Shown here piece by piece: positions 50,591 to 59,043 of a DNA stretch of 64,000 nucleotides. Both the position numbers and the translations under genes were made by a program. The notes beneath the pieces are model-generated. The model had not been told where the DNA came from, did no database searches, and worked only from the letters and a program-made list of their open reading frames with translations. Source of the DNA: Erwinia sp. SLM-02 (GTDB lineage: Bacteria > Pseudomonadota > Gammaproteobacteria > Enterobacterales > Enterobacteriaceae); the NCBI RefSeq assembly GCF_037450285.1, contig NZ_JAQISN010000001.1, positions 1,054,001 through 1,118,000 on the forward strand, in the 5' to 3' direction. The stretch's first letter is position 1, and every line of letters begins with the position of its first letter.

Positions 50591-51645
50591 GTTTCACCTG
50601 TGACTGATTCAGAATGGTTTTTTTGGCCTGCGAAGAGCTTTTGCTGCAGATAGTCGAGGGTGGTGGCCGGCACCAGATGACTGATGGTGGCGAGCTCCTT
50701 TTTCACCAGCAGCTGGCGTACCCAGGAGGCAGAAATGGCTTTGCCCTGATACTGGATGCGTTCGATCTCCACCAGCGCGATGGGCGGCGCGTCCATGGCC
50801 GGATCGCTCAGGCAGCGGCGCATATCGCGGTTGTAATCGGCGGTGACGGCGCAGAGCGGTTCGCTGCCGACAAAGCGATGGGTGATCCCCAGCGCCGGGG
50901 CAATGTGCTGGCGAAAGATTTGCAGGTCGATTTCGGTATAGCAGTGGTCGATTACCCCCTGTTCTTTGATGAAGTAACAGGGGAAGGTGGCGCGGGAAAT
51001 CAGGTATTCCGAGCCGCGATGGACCGTCACGTCGCTGATATCCGCGGTCCCGGCGCGGACCAGCGCCAGGCGATCCTCATACGGAAAGCGCGAGGTATCT
51101 TCCTTCACCAGGAAAACGTGCAGCCAGTCGCACTGTCCTGCGGCCTGCTGGATCAGGTAGCGGTGGCCAAGGGTGAACGGATTGGCATTCATCACGATGC
51201 AGCCCGTTTTACTGCCGCCGCGCCGCAGGGTGGTAAGGAAGCTGGCGTAGCGCTGCAGACGCGTGGCGTCGTTTTCCATCAGCACCATCACGCCGGGGAC
51301 GCGGGCCAGGGGATAAAATCCGCACTGTTTAAACAGCGCCTCGTTTTCACTTTTGGTGTAAATAAACAAGTGCGTACACTGCCGCTCATAGGCGAGGTTA
51401 ATTAATTCGGTCGCCAGCTTCAGCGCCAGCCCTTCGCCGCGGGCGGACTCGCTGATGGCGACGCATTTAATAATATTTCCCGCAATGCCGCCGCAGGCAA
51501 TAAGTTGTTCATCGCAGGTGACGGTAATAAAAACCTCAACGGAGGTATCAATGCCCAGATCGTTTTCATGCAGAAAGCGGCTGACGGCGGCCATTTTTCT
51601 GTTTTCAGCGCGTTTCACCTGGGAAAAAACATAATCCTCTGACAT
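50587..51645 (-). CDS. citC: CitC, [citrate lyase] acetate:SH-ligase
   Basis: 352-residue enzyme that acetylates, and so activates, the CitD prosthetic group. An N-terminal GNAT-like domain (residues about 1-125, ISESARGEGLALKLATELI) is followed by a nucleotidyltransferase domain with the GCIVMNANPFTLGHRYLIQQA motif. It is the first gene of the operon, divergent from citA. Confidence 0.95.
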   Translation of the reverse strand: MSEDYVFSQVKRAENRKMAAVSRFLHENDLGIDTSVEVFITVTCDEQLIACGGIAGNIIKCVAISESARGEGLALKLATELINLAYERQCTHLFIYTKSENEALFKQCGFYPLARVPGVMVLMENDATRLQRYASFLTTLRRGGSKTGCIVMNANPFTLGHRYLIQQAAGQCDWLHVFLVKEDTSRFPYEDRLALVRAGTADISDVTVHRGSEYLISRATFPCYFIKEQGVIDHCYTEIDLQIFRQHIAPALGITHRFVGSEPLCAVTADYNRDMRRCLSDPAMDAPPIALVEIERIQYQGKAISASWVRQLLVKKELATISHLVPATTLDYLQQKLFAGQKNHSESVTGET

Positions 51646-51963
51646 GTCTGCAAAAATCCTTTATTTGACAGATAATGTAATGCGTATCCTGACGACGAAT
51701 CTGGGGTAACTGACTGCAACAGCATATTACGTCGGGCAATATGGCTGTTTATTGATGTATTTCATAAAGCGCTGACTGAATTAAATAAACTTTATGGTTT
51801 TTATTTGGTTAATTAATTGGGGGCGGGTTATCGTTGATGGATTCCATATCCATTATATTTATGTCTTGTTGTGCACGACGTGCGATAATCGCAGAAAATT
51901 GCCACCTTCTTATCCCGGCAGGTGAAGGCGGCGTGGCAGGATTGTTATTCAGGGAAGGGTGGA
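51646..51963. other. citC-citA divergent control region
   Basis: 318 bases, AT-rich from 51700 to 51865 (TTAATTAATT, TTTATGG, TTATATTTATG), as expected for CitB binding. An 11-bp palindrome GCACG-A-CGTGC lies at 51873-51883, close to citA. I could not define a CRP site by eye. Confidence 0.5.
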
Positions 51964-53625
51964 ATGTCAGGGAACAGTGAAAAGGATAAGGGCAGAATTT
52001 TCGACCGGCTGGCTTTTCCCCTGCGCATTTTCCTGCTGCTGCTGACCGTCTCCGTGCTGCTGATCGTCGCCCTCGGCCAGTACCTGACGGCCAGTTTTGA
52101 GGATTATCAGAACAAGCAGGTCCGCGATATGGCCATGAACCAGGCGCGAATTATTGCCTCAAATGACAGCGTGATCGCGGCGGTAGAGAATAACGATACC
52201 GCCCGCCTGGCGGCGATTATCGGCCGGCTGGCCAGCGGCGCTGACTTTGACTACGTGGTGATTGGCGATCGCCACTCCCGCCGCCTTTACCATCCTAATC
52301 CGGCCAAGATAGGCCACCCCATGCAGTTTACCCGGCCCGGTGCGCTGGAGCGGGGCGAAAGCTATTTTATCTCGGGTAAGGGCTCAATCGGCCGGGCCAT
52401 GCGCGCCAAAACGCCCATTTTTGACGCCAGCGGGCAGGTCATCGGCGTGGTGTCACTCGGTTACCTCAACAGTAAAATTGACGGCTGGCGGCTCAATTTC
52501 CTGCTGCCGATGGCCGGGGTGTTTATTTTTATCCTGCTGATTCTGCTGCTGCTGTCGTGGCTGTTTGCCGCGCATATCCGGCGTCAGATGATGGGTATGG
52601 AACCGCGACAGATAGCGCGGGTGGTCCGCCAGCAGGAGGCGCTGTTTGGTTCCGTGTTTGAGGGGCTGATTGCGGTCGACCCGCAGGGGCGGATTACCGC
52701 GATAAACCGTAACGCGCGTAAAATGCTGGGCCTGAGTTCGCCGGGCAAACAGTGGCTCGGGCAGTCCGTTGCCACGGTGGTTCACCCCAGCGAATTTTTT
52801 ACCGATCGAACGCCTGAAAATCTGCAGGATGTGATTTGCAGCTTTAACGGCCTGAGCGTGATCGCCAGCCGGGGCGCGATCCGCTACGGCAGTGAACGGC
52901 TGGGGGCGATCATCAGCTTCCGCAGCAAAGATGAAATCAGCACCCTCAATGCCCAGCTAAGCCAGATTAAACAGTACGTTGAAAATATGCGTACCCTGCG
53001 TCACGAACACCTCAACTGGATGTCGACGATCAATGGCCTGCTGCAAATGAAAGAGTACGATCGGGTGCTCAAAATGGTGCAGGGCGAATCGCAGGCGCAG
53101 CAAAGCCTGATCGACAGCCTGATGGGGGCGTTCGCCGACCGGCAGGTGGCCGGGCTGCTGTTCGGTAAAGCGCAGCGGGCCAGGGAGCTGGGTTTAACGC
53201 TGAACATCGCCGATGGCAGTCAGCTACGCCATCTCCCCGCCGGCCTGGACAGCACCGAATTCGCCGCCATCGTGGGCAATTTACTGGATAACGCCTTTGA
53301 CGCCACGCTGAAAAACCCCGCAGGGAACGGCACCGTTGAACTCTATCTGAGCGATGAGGGCACCGAGGTCATCATTGAGGTGGCTGACCAGGGATGTGGC
53401 GTGCCGGAACAGCTGCGCGTAGCGATGTTTCATCGCGGCGTGAGCAGTAAAAATAATGATGAAGGCGAGCACGGCATTGGCCTCTACTTAATTGCGGGCT
53501 ACGTCAGGCGCTGCGGCGGGACCATCCTGCATGAAGATAATCAGCCCTGCGGCGCGCTGTTTTCCGTTTTTTTGCCGAAAGTGAAAATGACTGATGGGAC
53601 AAACACTGACCATACTGATTGTTGA
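51964..53625 (+). CDS. citA: CitA (DpiB), citrate-sensing histidine kinase
   Basis: 553-residue sensor kinase. TM1 lies at about residues 20-42, then a periplasmic PAS-like citrate-binding domain (ASGADFDYVVIGDRHSRRLYHPNPAKIGHPM), TM2 (about 178-200), a cytoplasmic PAS domain, the phospho-acceptor box LRHEHLNWMSTINGLLQ and an HATPase domain with NLLDNAFDA and GEHGIGLYL. The start at 51964 gives the E. coli CitA length; GGAAGG lies 5 bases upstream, while a GTG 14 codons earlier is unsupported. It overlaps citB by 32 bases. Confidence 0.94.
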   Translation: MSGNSEKDKGRIFDRLAFPLRIFLLLLTVSVLLIVALGQYLTASFEDYQNKQVRDMAMNQARIIASNDSVIAAVENNDTARLAAIIGRLASGADFDYVVIGDRHSRRLYHPNPAKIGHPMQFTRPGALERGESYFISGKGSIGRAMRAKTPIFDASGQVIGVVSLGYLNSKIDGWRLNFLLPMAGVFIFILLILLLLSWLFAAHIRRQMMGMEPRQIARVVRQQEALFGSVFEGLIAVDPQGRITAINRNARKMLGLSSPGKQWLGQSVATVVHPSEFFTDRTPENLQDVICSFNGLSVIASRGAIRYGSERLGAIISFRSKDEISTLNAQLSQIKQYVENMRTLRHEHLNWMSTINGLLQMKEYDRVLKMVQGESQAQQSLIDSLMGAFADRQVAGLLFGKAQRARELGLTLNIADGSQLRHLPAGLDSTEFAAIVGNLLDNAFDATLKNPAGNGTVELYLSDEGTEVIIEVADQGCGVPEQLRVAMFHRGVSSKNNDEGEHGIGLYLIAGYVRRCGGTILHEDNQPCGALFSVFLPKVKMTDGTNTDHTDC

Positions 53626-54283
53626 AGATGAAACCGCGCTGGCCGAAATGCATGCCGGGTTTATCGTGCAAAACGGACCGCGGCGTCAGGTCTGGCTGGC
53701 GGGGAATCTGGCGGAAGCGCGGATGATGATTGCGCGGTTCAAGCCCATGCTGATCCTGCTGGATAACTACCTGCCGGACGGCAGGGGCATCACACTGCTG
53801 CACGAGCTGACCGAGGCCCACAGCCCGTGCGGAGTGGTGTTTACCACCGCCGCCAGCGACATGGCGACGGTAGCGGAAGCGGTACGCTGCGGCGTCTTCG
53901 ACTATCTGATTAAACCGGTATCCTGGGCACGTCTGGAGCAGACGCTGGAACGCTACCAGCAGCGGCTGACGATGCTCTCCAGCCCCGATACCGCCAGCCA
54001 GCGTCAGATCGACGAGATGTTTAACGCCTATGCGCGGGAAGCCGGTGAGGTGCCGCTCCCGCCGGGGATTGACGCGCTCACCCTGGCGAAGGTCAGCGAT
54101 CTGTTCAGGGATGAGTCCGCGCGGCATACCGCCGAAACCGTGGCCCGGGTGCTGCAGCTGAGCCGGACCACCGCCCGCCGCTATCTGGAATTCGCCGCCG
54201 GGCAGCAGCGGATCCGCGCCGACATCGTTTACGGTAAAGTCGGCCGTCCGCAGCGCATCTACCGGGCTTCATCCCCGGATTAA
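53594..54283 (+). CDS. citB: CitB (DpiA), response regulator of citrate fermentation
   Basis: 229-residue response regulator. The receiver domain contains acidic ED at 11-12, phospho-acceptor Asp57 in LILLDNYLPDG, Thr in VVFTTAA and Lys in YLIKPVSW. The C-terminal HTH is ETVARVLQLSRTTARRYLEF. It is coupled to citA by a 32-base overlap and presumably activates the divergent citCDEFXT operon. Confidence 0.95.
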   Translation: MGQTLTILIVEDETALAEMHAGFIVQNGPRRQVWLAGNLAEARMMIARFKPMLILLDNYLPDGRGITLLHELTEAHSPCGVVFTTAASDMATVAEAVRCGVFDYLIKPVSWARLEQTLERYQQRLTMLSSPDTASQRQIDEMFNAYAREAGEVPLPPGIDALTLAKVSDLFRDESARHTAETVARVLQLSRTTARRYLEFAAGQQRIRADIVYGKVGRPQRIYRASSPD

Positions 54284-54381
54284 CGCCGACCGGGGCCGCC
54301 GCTTTATGCCGCCTGCGCCACCTTCCTGCAACTGAAATCGCCCTGGTCTGCTCTTTTTTCCTCCGGCCGGATTCTTTTCGT

Positions 54382-54438
54382 CTGTCACCGTTTCATCACT
54401 CGCCTGTCATATGAGCGTCATCGCGCTCGCCCTTAATA
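54382..54438 (+). promoter_or_regulatory. Double Pho box and promoter of phnCDEE
   Basis: Four heptamers in exact 11-bp phase: CTGTCAC (54382-54388), TCATCAC (54393-54399), CTGTCAT (54404-54410) and GCGTCAT (54415-54421). The first and third match the PhoB half-site consensus perfectly. A -10-like TTAATA (54433-54438) begins 11 bases after the last heptamer, where a PhoB-dependent promoter should have it. phnC begins at 54476. Confidence 0.8.
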
Positions 54439-54475
54439 AGCGCACAACGACGAACGCGCTTAACCACAACGGTAT

Positions 54476-55315
54476 ATGACAATGGCACAGGCACAGTTAA
54501 AAATTGCCCCACAGCATCAGGATGTTCCCCATCCGGCCAGCCATGCCAGAGTGCTGGCGGTCAACGGGCTGGGTAAATCCTACGGCTCACAGGCACGCGT
54601 GCTGGACGACATTAACTTCGACCTGCACGCGGGCGAACTGGTGGCGGTTATCGGCCGCTCCGGCGCGGGGAAATCCACGCTGCTGCACGTGCTGAACGGC
54701 ACCATCCCGGCCAGCGAGGGTGAGATCCGCCACTTCGCCGAAGACGGTCAACAGCAGAATATCGTTGAGCTGAACGCCCGACAGATGCGCCAGTGGCGCA
54801 GTGAATGCGGCATGATCTTCCAGGACTTTTGCCTGGTGCCGCGTCTGGACGTGCTGACCAATGTCCTGCTGGGGCGTCTGAGCCAGACCTCGACGCTGAA
54901 ATCCCTGTTTAAAATCTTCCCGGATGAGGATCGCGCCCGCGCCATCGGCCTGCTGGAGTGGCTGAATATGCTGCCGCAGGCGCTACAGCGCGCCGAGAAC
55001 CTCTCCGGCGGACAGATGCAGCGCGTGGCTATCTGCCGCGCGCTGATGCAAAACCCGAAAATTCTGCTCGCCGACGAGCCGGTCGCCTCGCTGGATCCGA
55101 AAAACACCCGCCGCATTATGGACGTTCTGCGCCAGGTGAGTGAAAACGGCATCAGCGTAATGGTTAACCTGCACTCGGTGGAGCTGGTGAAAGAGTACTG
55201 CACGCGCGCTATCGGCATTGCCAAGGGGCGCATTGTTTTTGACGGACATCCGTCGCAGCTGACCGACAGCCTTCTGCATACTCTGTATGGCGAAGAGATG
55301 TCGCAGCTTAACTAA
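54476..55315 (+). CDS. phnC: PhnC, phosphonate ABC transporter ATPase
   Basis: 279-residue ATPase energising phosphonate uptake. Walker A is GRSGAGKSTLLHV, signature LSGGQMQRVAICRAL, Walker B ILLADEPVASLDP. The N-terminus is about 25 residues longer than in E. coli PhnC; an ATG two codons on (54482) is an alternative start. It is the first gene of phnC-D-E1-E2, about 14 kb from the phnF-N cluster. Confidence 0.93.
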   Translation: MTMAQAQLKIAPQHQDVPHPASHARVLAVNGLGKSYGSQARVLDDINFDLHAGELVAVIGRSGAGKSTLLHVLNGTIPASEGEIRHFAEDGQQQNIVELNARQMRQWRSECGMIFQDFCLVPRLDVLTNVLLGRLSQTSTLKSLFKIFPDEDRARAIGLLEWLNMLPQALQRAENLSGGQMQRVAICRALMQNPKILLADEPVASLDPKNTRRIMDVLRQVSENGISVMVNLHSVELVKEYCTRAIGIAKGRIVFDGHPSQLTDSLLHTLYGEEMSQLN

Positions 55316-55340
55316 CACTTTTTGGGATACGGACACAGCA

Positions 55341-56267
55341 ATGAAAAAATACCTACTCGCAGCGGTAATCAGCAGTGTTATGGCCGCCAACGCCTTTGCC
55401 GCAGACGCGCCAAAAGAACTGAACCTGGGCATTCTCGGCGGCCAGAACGCCACCCAGCAGATCGGTGATAACCAGTGCGTGAAAGACTTCTTCGATAAAG
55501 AGCTGAGTGTTGATACCAAACTGCGTAACTCCTCGGACTACTCTGGCGTGATCCAGGGTCTGCTGGGCGGCAAAGTGGATATGGTACTGAGCATGTCACC
55601 GTCTTCTTATGCCTCCGTGTACATCGCCGATCCGCAGGCGGTTGACGTCGTCGGCATCGTGGTGGACGACGCGGATAAATCGCGCGGCTACCATTCCGTG
55701 GTGGTGGTGAAAGCCGACAGCCCGTACAAAAAGCTGTCCGACCTGAAAGGCAAATCCTTCGGCATGGCTGATCCGGACTCCACTTCCGGCTTCCTGATCC
55801 CGAACCAGAGCTTCAAGAAAGAGTTCGGCGGCAGCGTGGATGATAAATACAACGGCTTCTTCTCCAGCGTGACTTTCTCCGGCGGCCACGAGCAGGATGT
55901 GCTGGGCGTGCTGAACGGTCAGTTTGAAGGCGCGGTGACCTGGGCTTCAATGATCGGCGACTACAATACCGGTTATACCAGCGGCGCATTCACCCGTATG
56001 ATCCGCGCCGGTCAGCCGGACCTGATGAAGAAAATCCGCATTATCTGGGAATCGCCGCTGATCCCTAACGGCCCGATTCTGGTCAGCAACAAGCTGCCTG
56101 CGGACTTCAAAGCCAAACTGATTACCGCCATCAAAAAGCTGGATACCGAACAGCACAGCTGCTTCGTGAAGGCCGTGGGCGGCGCACAGCATATCGGACC
56201 GGCCACGGTAAAAGATTACCAGGCGATCATCGATATGAAACGTGAACTGACCTCCAAGCGTTCTTAA
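55341..56267 (+). CDS. phnD: PhnD, phosphonate-binding periplasmic protein
   Basis: 308-residue substrate-binding protein. The signal peptide is KKYLLAAVISSVMAANAFA. LNLGILGGQNATQQIGDNQCVKDFF, GKVDMVLSMSPSSYASVYI and GKSFGMADPDSTSGFLIPN are PhnD-family regions that bind the phosphonate group. The start at 55341 coincides with the signal peptide; the frame is open 54 bases further into the phnC end. Confidence 0.93.
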   Translation: MKKYLLAAVISSVMAANAFAADAPKELNLGILGGQNATQQIGDNQCVKDFFDKELSVDTKLRNSSDYSGVIQGLLGGKVDMVLSMSPSSYASVYIADPQAVDVVGIVVDDADKSRGYHSVVVVKADSPYKKLSDLKGKSFGMADPDSTSGFLIPNQSFKKEFGGSVDDKYNGFFSSVTFSGGHEQDVLGVLNGQFEGAVTWASMIGDYNTGYTSGAFTRMIRAGQPDLMKKIRIIWESPLIPNGPILVSNKLPADFKAKLITAIKKLDTEQHSCFVKAVGGAQHIGPATVKDYQAIIDMKRELTSKRS

Positions 56268-56327
56268 TCCGCCGCTTTCTCCCCGTTTGTAAGGGCCGGA
56301 CTTCCGGCCCTTAATCCAGGTGTCCGC

Positions 56328-57197
56328 ATGACAAATCCCGATTTTGAGCGTTACTACCAGCAGATCCGCGGCAGACAAAAGCGCGATACGCTGCTGTGGT
56401 CACTGTTGCTGCTGGGGCTGTATCTTGGCTCGGCCCATCTGGCTGAATTTAACCTGCACACCGTCTGGGTGTCGCTGCCGCACTTCTTTGACTACATTCG
56501 CGAAACGATACCGGCGCTGCGTTTTCATGCCCTGTTTGACGACGTGAAAACCGACGGCTCGCTGGCGTGGTGGGGCTATCGCCTGCATATCCAGCTGCCG
56601 CTGATCTGGGAAACGCTGCAGCTGGCGCTGGCCGCCACGGTGCTGTCGGTGATGGTGGCCGGCGTGCTGGCTTTCCTCGCCGCCGGGAATACCCAGACGC
56701 CGCGCGGCGTCAGTTTTGCTATCCGCACCGGGGTGGCTTTTTTACGCACCATGCCCGAGCTGGCGTGGGCGGTAATGTTCGTTATGGCCTTCGGTATCGG
56801 GGTGATCCCCGGCTTCCTGGCGCTGGCGCTGCACACCATCGGCAGCCTGACCAAGCTGTTTTATGAAGCTATTGAAAGCGCCTCCGACAAGCCGGTGCGC
56901 GGCCTGGCGGCGGCGGGCGCTTCGTCGTTTCAGCGTATGCGCTTCGCCCTGTGGCCGCAGGTGAAGCCGGTGTTTCTCTCCTACGGCTTTATGCGCCTGG
57001 AAATTAACTTCCGTCAGTCGACGATCCTCGGGCTGGTGGGGGCGGGCGGCATCGGGCAGGAGCTGATGACCAATATCAAACTGGATCGCTACGATCAGGT
57101 CAGCATGACGCTGCTGTTGATTATCGTGGTGGTGTCGCTGCTGGATACCTTCTCCGGCAAGATTCGCAAGCGCGTGGTTGAGGGGAAAGCCGCATGA
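56328..57197 (+). CDS. phnE: PhnE1, phosphonate ABC permease
   Basis: 289-residue inner-membrane permease with about six helices and the EAA-type cytoplasmic loop (GLAAAGASSFQRMRFALWPQVKPVFLSY). FLRTMPELAWAVMFVMAFGIG is typical of PhnE. It overlaps the second permease gene by 4 bases; the two probably form a heterodimer. Confidence 0.92.
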   Translation: MTNPDFERYYQQIRGRQKRDTLLWSLLLLGLYLGSAHLAEFNLHTVWVSLPHFFDYIRETIPALRFHALFDDVKTDGSLAWWGYRLHIQLPLIWETLQLALAATVLSVMVAGVLAFLAAGNTQTPRGVSFAIRTGVAFLRTMPELAWAVMFVMAFGIGVIPGFLALALHTIGSLTKLFYEAIESASDKPVRGLAAAGASSFQRMRFALWPQVKPVFLSYGFMRLEINFRQSTILGLVGAGGIGQELMTNIKLDRYDQVSMTLLLIIVVVSLLDTFSGKIRKRVVEGKAA

Positions 57198-58078
57198 TCG
57201 TATCCATCAACAGCGAACGGCAGAACAGCATCCGGCAGCAGCACAGCGCGCTGTTTGCCGTCCAGCGCCGTTACCTGACCAAAACCGGCCTGATCGCCGG
57301 GGCCATTCTGCTCTACTATATTTTCTTCTTCGCCAACTTTGGCATCAGCTGGCAGCAGCTGACCATCGGCATGGGCCAGCTTGGCCACTACTTCCTGCGG
57401 ATGTTTGTCTGGCACGACGTCGCTAACTGGCCGTTTGCCTACTACTTCGGCCAGATCGGCATCACCATCGGCATCGTTTTTGCCGGGACGCTGACCGCCA
57501 CGCTGATTGCGCTGCCGCTGTCGTTCTTTGCCGCCCGCAACGTGATGAACACGCCGGTGCTGCGCCCGGTTTCGCTGATCGTCCGGCGGCTGCTGGATCT
57601 GCTGCGCGGGATTGATATGGCGATCTGGGGTCTGATCTTCGTGCGCGCCGTCGGCATGGGGCCGCTGGCCGGGGTGCTGGCGATTATCATGCAGGACGTC
57701 GGGCTGCTGGGGAAACTCTATGCCGAAGGGCATGAAGCGGTGGAACGATCGCCGGGGCGCGGACTGAACGCACTGGGCGCCGGGGCGGTGCAGAAGCAGC
57801 GCTTTGGGATTTTCACCCAGTCCTTCCCGGCCTTCCTGGCGCTCAGTCTGTATCAGATTGAGTCCAACACTCGATCGGCGGCGGTGCTGGGCTTTGTCGG
57901 GGCCGGTGGCGTCGGGCTGGTGTACGCCGAGAACATGCGTCTGTGGAACTGGGACGTGGTGATGTTTATCACCCTGATTATGGTGGTGATCGTGATGACC
58001 ATGGATTACCTCTCGGCGAAGCTGCGCAAACGCTATATTCAGGGCCAGCCGGTGCCGCTGTTTGAGGCGAAAAAGTAA
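57194..58078 (+). CDS. phnE: PhnE2, phosphonate ABC permease
   Basis: 294-residue second permease. The EAA loop is GLNALGAGAVQKQRFGIFTQSFPAFLAL, with LLRGIDMAIWGLIFVRAVGMGPLAG as the PhnE helix and SAAVLGFVGAGGVGL near the end. E. coli has a single phnE; paired phnE genes are common elsewhere. It ends the operon, followed by a hairpin. Confidence 0.92.
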   Translation: MIVSINSERQNSIRQQHSALFAVQRRYLTKTGLIAGAILLYYIFFFANFGISWQQLTIGMGQLGHYFLRMFVWHDVANWPFAYYFGQIGITIGIVFAGTLTATLIALPLSFFAARNVMNTPVLRPVSLIVRRLLDLLRGIDMAIWGLIFVRAVGMGPLAGVLAIIMQDVGLLGKLYAEGHEAVERSPGRGLNALGAGAVQKQRFGIFTQSFPAFLALSLYQIESNTRSAAVLGFVGAGGVGLVYAENMRLWNWDVVMFITLIMVVIVMTMDYLSAKLRKRYIQGQPVPLFEAKK

Positions 58079-58156
58079 CGGAGCAGTGTGGTTAATCGCG
58101 AGAATAAGCAGGACCGCGACTGACGAGTCGCACTACAGCCAGCTGTGATTGAGTCT

Positions 58157-58193
58157 GATGCGGACTTTCGGAATAGAAACGAAAGTCTGCATC
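58157..58193. terminator. Hairpin between phnE2 and the glycosyltransferase gene
   Basis: A 14-bp stem (GATGCGGACTTTCG with CGAAAGTCTGCATC, one G-T pair) with a 9-nt loop lies between convergent genes. No T-run follows on either strand, so it may need Rho or act as a transcript stabiliser. A smaller GCGACT/AGTCGC hairpin lies at 58116-58131. Confidence 0.5.
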
Positions 58194-58203
58194 ATTCACG
58201 GTA

Positions 58204-59031
58204 TCAGTTCAGCGTGTCAGCAATCAGCCACCACTTGCGGTTCAGCTCATAATACCGGTCGCCCGGATCCAGCGGTTTTTCCCACGGTTTATCAATAATG
58301 TAATGAATGTTTTTCACCCGCTGGTCGTTCCACACCTGCGGATGCTGGTGCGGCAGGGTTTTCAGCGCGTTATACACCCACGGCAGCGGCTGCCAGCGGT
58401 CGCGGTAAAACTGATTCAGGAAATCCTGCTCGGCGAAAAGATAGGTGGACAGATCGTCCAGCGCCGCCAGCCGCGCCATCATCGCGTCAAACACCGACTT
58501 ATCCGGCGTCAGCAGCAGGAAGCCGCCGTTCAGATAGTTATCCACCTTGTCGGGCTGCTCAACGTGCTCCTCTCCCTTGCACCAGCTGTAAAAACAGTTG
58601 TCGGGCGTCCAGTCGGCGGGATAGCTCTCGATGTGGTTGGGGTTGCAGCGGCAGGCGTGGCAGGCCGCAATCGTTCCCGGTGCCAGCGGCAGCGCAAACA
58701 GCTCGTCCATGTTCTGCGTCACCAGCATATCGGCATCCAGAAAGGCCAGCCGTTCGAATTCGGTCAGCGTCCAGGCCGCCAGCTTGGTCCACACCTCGGC
58801 AAACCGCGGGTTGGCGTAGCGATTCTCCAGCGCCGGATTCGGGCTGACGGGCGCCACTTCACGTACCAGGCAGCCGTCAGCTTCGAGGGTGCTCCGCACT
58901 TCCGCCGTGATATTGCCGGTCACCATCACCACCAGCGGATAGCGGCTGCCGCTGACCTGCAGTGATTTGGCCAGCGCACGCACGCCGATCAGGTAGCCCG
59001 GCTGGGTCAGTAACGTAGTCCATGCCATCAT
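58204..59031 (-). CDS. Glycosyltransferase family 8 (glycogenin/galactinol-synthase-like)
   Basis: 275-residue retaining glycosyltransferase. LAFLDADMLVTQNMDELF contains the DxD metal and UDP-sugar motif, YLNGGFLLLTPD and LFAEQDFLNQFY are GT8 segments, and NIHYIIDKPWEKPL is the typical end. No membrane segment, so cytoplasmic. The start at 59031 is 8 bases from AGGAG; an ATG at 59037 is too close. It lies 13 bases after the FAD oxidase gene and is co-transcribed with it. The acceptor is unknown. Confidence 0.88.
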   Translation of the reverse strand: MMAWTTLLTQPGYLIGVRALAKSLQVSGSRYPLVVMVTGNITAEVRSTLEADGCLVREVAPVSPNPALENRYANPRFAEVWTKLAAWTLTEFERLAFLDADMLVTQNMDELFALPLAPGTIAACHACRCNPNHIESYPADWTPDNCFYSWCKGEEHVEQPDKVDNYLNGGFLLLTPDKSVFDAMMARLAALDDLSTYLFAEQDFLNQFYRDRWQPLPWVYNALKTLPHQHPQVWNDQRVKNIHYIIDKPWEKPLDPGDRYYELNRKWWLIADTLN

Positions 59032-59043
59032 AGTCATCTCTCC

